Positions 45,615 through 57,115 of a stretch of DNA of 64,000 nucleotides are shown piece by piece. Origin of the DNA: Monarcha castaneiventris obscurior (lineage: Eukaryota; Chordata; Aves; Passeriformes; Monarchidae); contig JAMPIT010000437.1 of NCBI GenBank assembly GCA_026261815.1, positions 620,001 through 684,000 on the forward strand, in the 5' to 3' direction. Each line of letters starts with the position of its first letter. The first letter of the stretch is position 1. The notes beneath the pieces are model-generated. The model ran no database searches, was not told the origin of the DNA, and saw nothing but the letters and a program-made list of their open reading frames with translations. Made by a program: the position numbers and the translations under genes.

Positions 45615-47474
45615 AACTGGCTGGCTTTTCTGAGCCTGTTTGGGTAAAAACTGAGAGTAAACATGTGAGGATTTTGATTTTTTTTTTTTTAATCAGTGTC
45701 TGTTCCAAGTTGTACTTGAATTGACAAGTTCCAGGTTTGATTCCTAAAGGGAGTAAGTGCATTAACTCGTGTCGTTAGCCCATCACCTTCCCAGACAGCC
45801 GCAGGGGAAGGGTTTCAAGAGGAAGGTACTTGATGTTTCTCAGCTGGGAAGTGCCAGCCAGTGGCTTAGTCTGGATCAATTAACGAGATTTGTCCTGTTG
45901 CCAGTGCTCATTTTTATTATCCAGACTTCCCTTTTGGGAATAGCCTAAATAGATTGAATCAGTGCTTCTGCCTTAAGTGTGTGGCAGTTGGGATTTGAGG
46001 TTGTTTCTTCACCAACCCTCTCTCCCTCACTTCCTGATTTACAGGTTTGTGAGGAACTAACACTTTTATAAAGACAAGGATTTGTGCTGTAGTTCACAGG
46101 GACAGTGAACATGAGCTCAGAACCTTCTACATGGGTTATACAACAGCAGTTACCAAGCACAGGAACTGAACCCCTTTCTTTTCTTGGCAGATGTGCCTTT
46201 GGCAGGGGCTCAGCCTGGAGCAAAGGAGGCTCGGAGGGACCCTCTCACTCTCCACAACTCCCTGACAGGAGGGGGCAGCCAGGTGGGGGTCAGGCTCTGC
46301 TCCCAGGGAACAGGGACAGGACAAGAGGAAATTGGTATTTCAGATATTTAGAAATATTATGTACTTTGTGTGTATCAGTGTTTTTAAACGATGTTGTATA
46401 ATTATTCAGTGGTAATTGCTAGTATATCATTAGGGTTTTTTGTCGTCTTGTGAGTTCTCACCTGCCCACGCTGTCCTGCACAGACATCCTCAGGTCAGTG
46501 AGCGAGCCCTGGGCCTCTGCAGCACAACCCCGACACCCCAGTCCAGAGCAGGGTTTTCTCTCACCATACAATCTGCAGTTTCTGACATGGATGCTTCCCT
46601 TCACACACGGCTGGGCAGGCAATTTCTGTGCTGATCACCATAGAAACCTGCAGATCCATCACTTGGTCCGGCCGTTCCCATGCTGTAGCAGGGAGCTGGC
46701 ATCAGAAAATGCAAATAAGGGGCGGGAGAGAAGCTTGGTGAAAGCGGTGCCTTTCTTCTTTATTTTAGCAAAGCTGATCTTTATTCTAAGCTGCCCCTAT
46801 TCCTTTTCAACCCAAACTCAGGCTTTCTCCTTAATAATATTTTTGTGGGGCTTCCCTGAGCAGTTGTGCTGTCCCTGCTGCCTGCCTGGGATGGGGCTTT
46901 TGTCACAGACCTCAACATGGGAGTGGTTTGGTCTTCCCCACATCTGATCAGACCCCAGTGGGGTCTTTCTCAGTACCTTGAAGTGTCCTGGACCCACCAG
47001 CTCCTCTCCTGTGGGGTGGGGCTGGGGAATTTTTATAGCTTGTCTCAATTGGTTGCATAGGATCTCAGTTAATTCTATTACTGATCAATATTTTTTTCAA
47101 TGCTATACTACTGACAGCTAAAACATGAATGATTCCCAGAAATAATGGTAAAGGGGTTGATTTTCTTAAAAAATGAAAAAGTGAGGAAAGGCTGATTTAC
47201 ACTTGCACAGATAAATAGTCACAGTACTTGCTGTTACAGCTGGCCTGCACATGAACACTGAGAGTGTTTTAATTGCAGCTGACCCCGGGTGCTCCGTGCT
47301 TCCCAAGGCAGCCGGGGCTGTGCTCAGCTCGGGCTGTGAGCGTGACTCTGGGAGACAGGAGGGGGCTGACGGTAGGAACAGGCTGCTGCTGCAGGAAAAC
47401 AGCAGGAAGGTACAGGAGGAGGAGAGGGAGGGCTGGTCTAGAGAACACAAATGCAACAGATGAGGCAGCTCTCA
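45615..47474. other. Intergenic DNA, no gene seen
   Basis: Mixed composition. A CTCF-like word ACAGGAGGGGGCAGC (13 of 15) lies at 46265-46279. A T12 run lies near 45678. No coding gene was found. Confidence 0.4.
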
Positions 47475-47625
47475 TTCAGGATCCCTGGAAATGTCCAAGG
47501 CCAGGCTGTACAGGGCTTGGAGCAACCTGGGAGAGTGGAAGCTGTCCCTGCTCATGTCAAGGGGTGGAATGAGATGGGCCTTAAGATCCCTTCCAACCCA
47601 AACCATCCTGAGATTCTGTGATTAA
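47475..47625 (+). mobile_element. CR1 LINE, 3' end fragment
   Basis: 'gtccaaggccaggctgtaca', 'gggcttggagcaacctggga', then 'gggccttaagatcccttcca' and 'acccaaaccatcctgagatt' with a final CTGTGATT are collinear with the CR1 3' end. The copy is 5'-truncated to about 150 bp. Confidence 0.9.
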
Positions 47626-48984
47626 GAAGTGTGCGCAGTAGTTTTTAGTCACACACACACACAAAACCAACAACCAAACATGGATGGCATGGCTGTTGTT
47701 CTGGCTGATGGTGTCTTTGTGTCTGTCAGCTGGGAGTTCAGAGTACGCCTAATTATGCTAACTCTGAGACTTGCTTCTTGGATTATCAAGCAAATCAGCC
47801 TGGAAAAAGCTGGAATAGGAAAAAGATGTGACTGTTCAGTCTGCCTGTGAGTCCTAACAGCAGTAGGGTAAATAGCCAAGAAAAATAGACCCTCATAGCT
47901 TGTTTACTTTTGCCTGTAACGCTCCTGGCTGAGCTAAAGACTTTCCAGTTGGGCTTTACAGACCTCAGTCGGTCTCACTGGGGATTTGAATAAAAATAGA
48001 TCCTAAATGATACCATTGTAAAGCAAAGAGAAATCATAAAGAGGGGAATGAGAACGTTGCCAGTCCGCCATGCAAGCAGGACCTGGCGTTCCCTGCGCTG
48101 CCAACAGCCCCACAGGATGGAGCCTCAAGCTGGACTGAATGGTTCTGTTCAGGCTCGTGCCTGGAGCTGTGTGCGAGGCCAGAGGGCACAGCCCGAGGGG
48201 CTGTTCCGGGGGTCGGTTTAGGTGGGATTTTATTACTGGTGGGAAGAACAAACACTTTCCAGGCACTCTATGCAAGGCTGCTCTGCACAGCAGGGTCTGG
48301 AAGAAGGTGGCTGTGACCAAAGGTCCCTGGCAGGTGAGTCCTGTTTGAGCTGGCTCTGGCAACAGGAAATTCCCAAACCTGATCCCTCACCCGGCACATG
48401 GAGAAGCGGCTCTTAGGGATGGGTGGCTTTCTGTAGTTCCAAGAAGTGCAACATTCATTATGAAGAAAATCTCTTGGTCACAGCTAACCATCTAGAAGTT
48501 TGCTTGCTAGAGGTGATGTGCAGGGGGTTGTGCTGGATTTTTGTTCATCTTTTTAACAGAAAAAATCACTAAGAGAATACATGGTTAAATGTGTAGATCT
48601 GGGTTCTCTTCCGAGAAACTTCCCCTGCGTCAGGGGGACCAGATGTTGTCCCAAAATCTCTCGTTTGCTGCGTCAGCTTCACTGTTGCAGGCTTTCAGCA
48701 TGTTGTAACACTCGGACACAGCTTTGTGGTTTCAGGGGCTGGTAGGTCTTTGCACATGCTGAACTAAATAGTGGGCTTCAGGGCTCAGAACAGGGGCTGT
48801 GTCAGCCTGGGCCTCACTCATTTCCTTCGGGCCAAGGTAAAGTCCGGGATTAGAGAAATGTTATGAAAGAAGAAATCTGGGTGGTTTCCCTTCCATGTGT
48901 TGCTCACGCTTTGACTTAGAACCGCGGCAGCTTTTCAGAGATTCTGCAGCGTGGTTGTGTGAGATGAGAAGCTCTAAATTTAGT
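47626..48984. other. Intergenic DNA, no gene seen
   Basis: A short CA run lies at about 47650-47663. Bases 47690-47840, with CTAATTATGCTAA, have the look of a conserved non-coding element. No gene was found. Confidence 0.4.
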
Positions 48985-49225
48985 TGCAGAGTGCTTGGTT
49001 CAGCGCTCCCGGCGCGGAGCGAGCTGCCCGCCCCGGGGGTGTGGGACTTGGCCGGGGCGCGCAGGAAGGAAGGGCGGCTCCGGCGGAGGTTTCCTGCGGG
49101 TGCCGATGTTCGCTGCTGCTCGTGCGCTTCGCTGGCTGCTGCCGGGGTCACCAACGGGGCCCTGCAATCCGGGCGAGAACGATGGCTGCAGATCACACTG
49201 AGCACATTCGCCGTCACTAAAGAGC
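48985..49225. promoter_or_regulatory. CpG island, candidate promoter
   Basis: CpG-dense sequence (CGCTCCCGGCGCGGAGCGAG and following) stands in an AT-balanced setting. No TATA or CCAAT box was seen. About 400 bp downstream is a strong donor-like CACGCAG|GTGAGC, with GT at 49610-49611. A + strand transcript with a first exon ending at 49609 is therefore conceivable. The open frames contain no known domain. Confidence 0.4.
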
Positions 49226-50930
49226 GAGGCTGTCCTTTTCCGAGAGAGCTGCTTTCCCAAAGGAGGAGGGATGCAAATGAGGCCACTGGGAGCTTGTTTT
49301 GGCTTCTCTTCTGATTTATTGCAGAATGTACAACAAATGAATAACGTGTCTCGCTGGACTCTCCCAGGTTTCCCTCTCCCCTTGCAGGATTGCTGTGCCC
49401 TTCTGCGGTGCCACAGCCTGCCTTTGTAGAGGCTGGGTCACGCAGGTTCTTTTTGTGTTTCCACGTCTGTTGTGAGTGGCCGTGTGGCACAAAGCACAGA
49501 GGCGGGTACAGAGGTGCCAGCGCAGCAGCGGTGATGTGTGGATGTGGAACTGCTCCAGGATCAGCTGCTCTGGTGACCCTGGCACCTCCTCTGCCCAAGT
49601 GTCACGCAGGTGAGCGCCTCTGGTCCCCTCCGGCTGAGCTGCTCCGTGACCACTCCGACCCTCCCCAACAAAGCACAGCTCCGCAGGGGCACTGGGCTCA
49701 GCCACGGGGCTTGCAGGGGCCAAGGGCAGTGACCCCCTCTCTGGACAGCTCTTTGCAGACTGCCTGAGCGCAGGGACATCCTGATGTGGAAACCCAGCTG
49801 CAGAGCTTAGTGGGGATGGGTTATTGCTACAGGAAGTAAGAGCTACACCCCGTTAGGAAGAAGTACCCGTGTGCCTCTGTGGCTGCACTGAGTGAGAACC
49901 CGAGTCTGTGGAGCAGTTGGGGTTAGAAACAGAATGATGCCACGGGAGTGGTGAGATGCTTGTTCTGTTGCAGTTGCACAGGGAGGCTCTGCCAGAGCAG
50001 CTGAACCAGAAGCGGCGTCTCCCCGGCAGTCGGCGTTTCTGACTGACACCTCTGCGATGAATGATTGTCATCTGGTATAAATGCTGACTTGTGCTCAGTC
50101 CCCACATCAAACCACTGAACTCATATGAGAATCACATGCCGGAGCGTGTCACTGGTGCTCTGCATGACCTTTCCAGCTGCCCCTGAGCTCCGTCTGCGGA
50201 CACGCAGCTGCCCCCTCTCCCGAGGCACCCCCGCATTGGGCTCTTCCCCACCGCCCCAAGTGTCTCGCCCCGGAACGCTGCCCGGCAGCCTTCAAAGTCC
50301 ATCTTCTTAACTCGGCCTGACTGAAATTGAAAAGAGCTACTAGCAGGGCAGTTCCCACATGGGAGCAGATTAAATCTGACAGCTGGGGCGGGGAGGGGAG
50401 CTGTTGGGTGGAAGTGATGGGGAGAGGTGCGATGGCCAGGGATTCTCACCCGGTGAGCCCAGCAGGAGCTTTCTGACTCAAAAGAAATGCTTGCAACTGC
50501 TGTAGTGGGCATCAGATAGAGGAAAGCCATGAGACAGATGAGCTTTCTGTTCACCATTGTTGTCTTCCCGGTGCAAACTCGCCCCCTTGGCCGCTCTGAG
50601 GAGGCTGGCAGGGACTGGGGTTTGGACACCTGGAAGCAGGTGAGTCTTGAGGATTTGGGGCATCTTGTGGGGCTCTGGCATTCTTTCCCTGCCGGCCTTC
50701 AGATGGGTTGTCCCTGCAGTTGCCATGAGCTCGTTACAGTTTCAGTTGATCTGTATGGACCTCAAGGTGAATTTCTAGTTGTTATCATGGTATTTGTGCT
50801 CCTGGTCTACTTATGATATGCAAGAAAATACTCCATGGTCAGTTTCTATTTTGCAGCTCTAAAATCAACACTACGGGATTCAACCTCTCCTTGTATTTTC
50901 CTTTAGATAATTTTTTCATGACCCTACTGC
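49226..50930. other. Intergenic DNA, no gene seen
   Basis: GC-moderate, with overlapping short frames on both strands at 49390-49770 and 50130-50630. Their products have no recognisable domain. Confidence 0.4.
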
Positions 50931-50954
50931 TTTTTTTTTTTTTTTTTTTTTTTT
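50931..50954. repeat. T24 homopolymer
   Basis: An uninterrupted run of 24 T on the + strand. No flanking gene-derived sequence suggests a retrocopy tail. Confidence 0.95.
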
Positions 50955-53900
50955 GTCTACCATTTGAGATCTTTTAGTTAAAATAAATTATTAAAAACAC
51001 AGCTGTCAGAATCAATTCCTGGAAACATGCTTTGATTTGGGGAATCTAAAGAAAGGTCTTTAATCCAAAACTCTATCTGAATGTTCCCCCTCAACTCCAG
51101 CTTTCCCTGCCTGACCATCACAGACATGGCAACACCACAAGTCACCCAGTCCATTACTTCCCCCCTCAGCCAAATACGTTTTTTTAAAAATTTTCTATTT
51201 GCAGCTGGCCAGTGGAAGACGAAGATGGGCCAGCACTTCTGATGGGCTGTATGGAAAAGGCTTTTGTCAGGTAGAGATAAGGAATGTAAACAGCTCTACA
51301 GAGATCCTGCAGCTCTCTCTCTTACCCAGCAGTTACATCTGGAGAATAAATGAATGGAACGACCCCTGCTCCATTAGCTGGTGTCTGTTCTCTGTTTCGG
51401 GGGTGATCCCAAGGAGTGTGGAGCACCTGCCATCCTCGGGCCAGGGAGTGGCTCCTGACATCCCGGGTGGTAGCCCTGGGTTTGCTGGCTCGCCTCCAAG
51501 CCTGCTTGACTAACACTGCTGATCAAAGCAGCATGTGGTGCGACGGGTGTGGACTCGGGCATTTTCAGATCTCATTTAATTTCTGAGGCTTAACAGGATT
51601 TGTCAGGCCAAGCCATTTTCACCGAGCTGAGTGACAGTCACGGATGATATAGAGAAGGGCTCATTAGAGCAGCAAATTCAGAATTATGCATAAAGCAGCA
51701 ATAACTGGTCCCCTAAAATTCCCTCGGCGCTTTGACACCAAACAGTTCTCCTAATTGAATGTCGGAAGGGAGCATTTTTTGCTCGTCTTTCCAAGCAGAA
51801 AATGATCAAATGCCCACCAGCCAAGGCCGGGCAATTATTTTCTAGACCTCACTAATGCAAGAGCTCTCTCCCAGTGCAAGGACAGAGTGTGGATTGCTCC
51901 TACAGCCTTCTCTCCTTGTGTTGGCTGGGGATGTCAGGTTTGTGTTTTCCTCAGCCTGACTGAAGGCTTTGGAAGGCTGTTACAGAAAATGAGACAGACT
52001 GATGATGATGCTGCTGGCTCTCAGAAGTACCCGTGAGTATGCAAACCATGGCAAACTTCATCCCATGGTCTGACAGAGAAGAAAGCACTCCCCCGATGTT
52101 CAATAGGCTGTTGGGCTGGGACTCATCATCACCTGCAGCTGCAGGTGGGTGGGTTACATCTGTGTCAGGATCCTTCTCACTCCTGGTTTTAACAGCAATT
52201 ATCTTCAAGGTTAGTGTTTTACACACTGATTCCTACACACTGTACTAAGTCCCTGAAATAAGTAGAAGAGACATTTTGCGTTGCCCAAATCTCTGCTCAT
52301 GGCTCATGCTCACTGTTACCCACCCACAGCTCTCCGCAGAGAATGAAAAATCTCTTTATTAAAGACCAAATACTGCCTGCACTCTGTTGTCAGGGACTGC
52401 CCCTGCTCCTGGGAACTCTCTGCATCTCCTTGGTCACTGAATTTTCTGCAGTAATGGAAAAAGGCTTTGATTCTTGATACAGGTGAGAGTTTAGTGTCTT
52501 CCATCATTTCTGGTTTTCACTGGGCACAAATGGGAGAAAGAATTTTTGTATTTAAGTCCACCTGGCATTTATGGCCCCTCTGCTTTCCTCAGCTCAGGCA
52601 TTCCGGTTATAAGGATGGGAGCAGGATGCCTGATGTAAACAAGGACCAATGGATGCTGATGAACTTCTTCACAAGGCAGGCTGTGAGGCAGCTGGACCAC
52701 AAAGTGTTTAGAATTTGGTCAGGCTGGCATGATGCTTGATTTGTCTTTACACATTAAACCTAGAAATCTTAGCAAACTTCCAATTACATTTCTATTTTCT
52801 ACCAGCTAAGTAATATTTGAATTAATATTGAATTCAATAATTTATGTGGATACACCTTTCCATCATGTGCAGGATGGCACTATAGAGGACCAGCAATAAA
52901 ATTCAGTGCTCTTCAGTTAAAAATACTCCGTTCCTCTTTGCAGCAATGCAAACTCCAGCCTAATCACTAAAGAAAGGATTCTGTCTGTTTATTTCCATTT
53001 TTAACTCAGACTGCTTGGCTTGTAGCACCTCTTCTAATTTTTCATAATTTTCAACAAATGCAAACTAACATTAGAATAGGAAGGATGCCATCTGTCATCT
53101 CAAATCTTTTAAAATCAGATCTGTGGTTCCTTTTGGTTGAAGAACTCTCCCCTGAGACTTATTTGTCAGTCCCTTTCATAAGCTGGAGATGTGCCTGTGA
53201 AAGGTGTACTTATGTGTAAGGCTGTCTGTCAGGTCTTTGATGTCGATTTGACTGAAGTTTGTTGATTCAGAGAGCTAATAAATAGTTCACAGTTATTCTA
53301 CAAGATCTTCATGACATGTCATTAACCAAACCAAAGAGAAAGGTGGGAACTGGAGCTCCACTACTGTCATTTGAAAGGCTAAAACCAATGAACACCAACA
53401 ATAATAGCAACTGTTGCTGAAGCACAGTTCCTTTTGTTCCTTTTGCTTAAATACTTATTTCTATGATGCTTATTTTCTAAAAAACCCTTAATCTTCACCA
53501 ACAGAAGTATTTGTTGGGCATTGGGTGAGCTGGATCATTTCCCAGCGCATTTGGAAATAGGGAGAAATGCTTGAAACTTCCTGTGATGATTTGAACGTCC
53601 TCTTGACACCTTTTTCTTTCAAGTAGCTCTTTTGTCATGTTATGCTGCTGCTAAAACCCCAGAAGTTCACAAATTACATGGTGTGTCTGGAACTCCGCTG
53701 TTTTCCATGCGGAGAAAGCTGCTAATTAAGCTGACGGTGCTTGTCCCAGCCCTGAAGGCGCTCCCGACAGAGAGATGCTGTCAGTGGCCACTCATTTGGG
53801 TGACATAAATTGGTTCCATGTCACTCCCCATCCTGAGAGGTGGTGCCTGAAGTGCTCGGGTGCCGGCTGCTCGCACCGATAGGAAGAATATGTACATTTC

Positions 53901-56900
53901 TAATTTTTATTTCTTTTTGTGTTAGTGTAGAAACCCAGGTGAAGCAGCTTTACAATTCAATGCCATTTTCCTCTTTGTTCCAGTGTTGCAGGATTTGGGT
54001 TTTATTTTTGTCCAAGAGAGTTTGGGAAGCCAATGACTGCAGGGTAATTAGAGACCCCATTTGGCTGCATTTAGACTGTTTGGAGGATGTAATTAGCTCT
54101 CAAGCCAGAATAAAGATGTACATCTCCAACTGTACCTCATCAAAAACGTGACTTGGTCGCTATTCCATTTTGGGGTTTAATCTGAGGTTGTCTGCATATT
54201 GCAATTTGAGTATCTGCAGGATGTGTGTGTCATCCTGTCTTCCCACTGCATTCCCTTAAATTTTTTTAAATCTCAGTTTTTTCTTTTGACAGTCACACCA
54301 CAAATGTTCCCTGAGAGCTGTGTGTGCCCGGATCAGCTTGGATGGCATGCTGGGGACACCCAGGTGTGGTGCTTTTACACTGGCTGTTAGGTTTTCAAAT
54401 TCTCCTTGACAAAGCCAACGGGAGCAGAACTGGGAAAAGCTGAGTCCCTCAGAACATCCTTTCTGTCTTTTATTTCCAGTCATGTTAACTGGGAATCTCA
54501 TGAATTAGACAGCACTCAGGCCTGGAGATCTGGCAGCCTGTGACTGGTGAATTCATGGTGTATAAACCAGCTGTGTTTCTGCTGGTGGAAATCAGAAGGC
54601 TGTCCCCTCAGAGTGCTCCTGTGATAGCGAGAACCGGATGGGAGACGTGTCCCTGGCTGCAGCAGGAGCAGGTCCCAGCTCCGTATCAGTGAGTTTTGTC
54701 ATAGAAAACACAGCTGAAAGACGCATTTTCCACATTTAGGTAAAAACTATTTAATTGAAGCTATCTTCCCAGGCTTCGGTAAAATTCGGAATGTTAAATA
54801 AGCAGCCAGTCCTTCACTGGATTTCCAGTGCAAGCTGTTTTGTGTGTGGCAGGAGATGCTGGTAGCTGGGCACTGTGTGTCCGTGCTGGCCGGCCAGTCG
54901 GGCTCTGGAGCCTCTCCTGGAGCTCTGCACCCCCGGCTCCCCTTTTGGAAGAAAGTTATCGAGCATTTTTTGCATCTGAGACTACTAGAATATAAAAATG
55001 CGGAGTTTCCTCCCTGTGTAACCCCCTGCTGAGTCCACTCACTGCTCCCCTGAACTTCTCAAAAATGTTCCCTTATGGAGTATTTAATTAGGGGCATGTG
55101 TTTGCATATTTTTTTAAATTAGCTTTTCATTTAAGTGTGCGATGTTCTCATGATCAAGCTGCTGTTGTCTTGTGATGATGTTTCTGTAGATGACCCTTCT
55201 TCCTAGGATGCAGTTCCTGAGGTTTCTGTACAGCATCCTCATTTGCTTTGCTGCTGCATCTTAATTATTTTATAATTTATTTTCTCAATGCAGTTTTATC
55301 CTCTGATTTCCTCTTCTGTGAGCTCTATTAGAGCTCGTTTCACACACAAATAACCCCTCTCAGGATGCTTCCATGGCTAATGCATGTCCCACATCAGCTG
55401 ACTGTGTTCTCTCCTCCCATGGAGCTGCGTGTGCCCCTGCTTTAGTGAACTTCTCCCCATTGTTTGCTCTGTGTACATTGAAAAGAAGAAAGGATAAAAA
55501 TCCAACACACTCTTCTCTTATTAGTGATTCTTTCCACAACTTCTCTAACTGCAGGCCTCCTGCCTGGCTCAGCCCCTCACCAACTGTCTGCAGTGCGTGC
55601 CCAGCATCACTTTTCCATACCCCAGTGGGGATGTTGCCAGTGGCCTTCAGACACAAACAGGAAAACCTTCCTTCCGGCCGAGGTAAATAACATTACCTCA
55701 TCTCTGATACTATTCTTCTCAACGCTGGTTTATTGTAACGGGACGTCGGACACAATGCCAAGAGGTTAAGGAGCTCGATCCAAGGTCTGTGAGCCCTGGA
55801 GAACAGGAGGAGTATCCACCCCATCCCTGCGCTGCGAGTTAAGAACCCGGCCAGGGAACCTGAAGGCCATGAGTGTGAAGTGTTGGGCCTGGCAGAGAGG
55901 GTTCATCCTTTTGAAAGGAGTGACAGCAGGGCATTAATGTGCTCCATGCTTCCAACAAGGTTCCCCCCAGTGCCAGGGAGGGACCAGAGCGTGCTGCTGC
56001 AGATCAGCTGCTTCCAGCTCCCTGGAAAGCACCCTGAGACAGCGGGAAGCGCAGAAGGAGCCGGGCAGGATGAAGAGCAGTGATCAGCCAGCACAGGCAG
56101 CTCCGTGTGTGCGAGATTCACCCACGGGTTCATCGCTGCTCACAGCCACAGCCGTGGTGCTGAGAACAGAGACCTCGGCAGCCTCACAGCTGAGTGCAGC
56201 AAGAAGCATTTTAGTCTAAGAAAGATGTGTTTAATTGTTCCTAAAATGTTTGAAAGGCTATAAAAGTCTCTGGACAATATTGCTGTTTCAAAATGCACTG
56301 TGAATGCCAAAAAAAGGCCAGTGAGGCTGGTTTATTGTGCTCAAAGCTTTTCTGAAAAATCTTTCACTTTAAACATAATAAACCCCAAGCACTTCTGAAT
56401 AAAACATGGGTATATAAGGCAGAAGGATCTACAAGTTGGCTAATATTCATGCTTACTGTATAACAAAGTACATGCTCCTTTACGGAAATTCCTACCTCAA
56501 TGCAAGAGGGGTCTGATGGAGAACAACATACGAGAATAATACATAGACAAAGGGTTATTTTTATTAGAAATAACAATTTAAGAAAGTTATAATCCCTTTT
56601 ATGGAATTAAAAATATTTGTAGCCCTTTTGAAATTAAAATGTATTTTTTGTTAAAGAGCATTTTAATAGAGATTTTGTCTGTTAGGAATTTGAAAAAATT
56701 AAGCTGTAATATTTCTAGTAGCCCACATTTGAAATCAAACAAGGTTTTTTCATTAGAAAATTTCATTTCTGGTGGTGAAACAGCATTAAATTTATCTAAA
56801 ATGCCTCACTTTTCCTGTGAAACTGTAGTCACACTTGGAAAATCCATGGGTTCTTAAAAACATTCAAAAAAAGAAAGTTTCTGTTGCTGATGCTTATCAA

Positions 56901-56974
56901 GCTAAAATGTCTACTCCTGTCACAAGAATTTCAAAGCATAACTAGTAAAAAAGTGTGGTGTGTTTTCCGTGGGT
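50955..56974. other. Gene-poor DNA, mostly AT-rich
   Basis: About 6 kb contain no credible coding frame, tandem array or recognised LINE. Bases 51630-51890, including GAATTATGCATAAAGCAG (POU/octamer-like) and several TAAT cores in complex sequence, are the best candidate conserved non-coding element. Bases 53690-53820 are similar in appearance. Confidence 0.4.
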
Positions 56975-57115
56975 TTATTATTTTTTTTTCTTTCTCTTTT
57001 TTTTTTTTTTTTTTTTTTTGTTGATTGTTTGGTTTGGGGTTTGTTTGTTTGGGTTGTTTTTGGGGGGTTGGGGGGGTTTTTTGTTATTTTTTTCTTTTTT
57101 TTGGTAGTATCATTT
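56975..57115. repeat. T-rich then G/T-rich low-complexity tract
   Basis: A T23 run at 56997-57019 is followed by G/T-only sequence with GGGGTTTGTTTG, GGGTTG and GGGGGGTTGGGGGGG, then further T runs. The G blocks could form a G-quadruplex on the + strand. The short Phe/Leu/Gly-rich frame here is not a gene. Confidence 0.9.

Noticed and set aside
50931..50954. Poly(T) as the tail of a - strand processed retrocopy
   Set aside because: The flank to the right contains no recognisable gene-derived sequence and no target-site duplication was seen.
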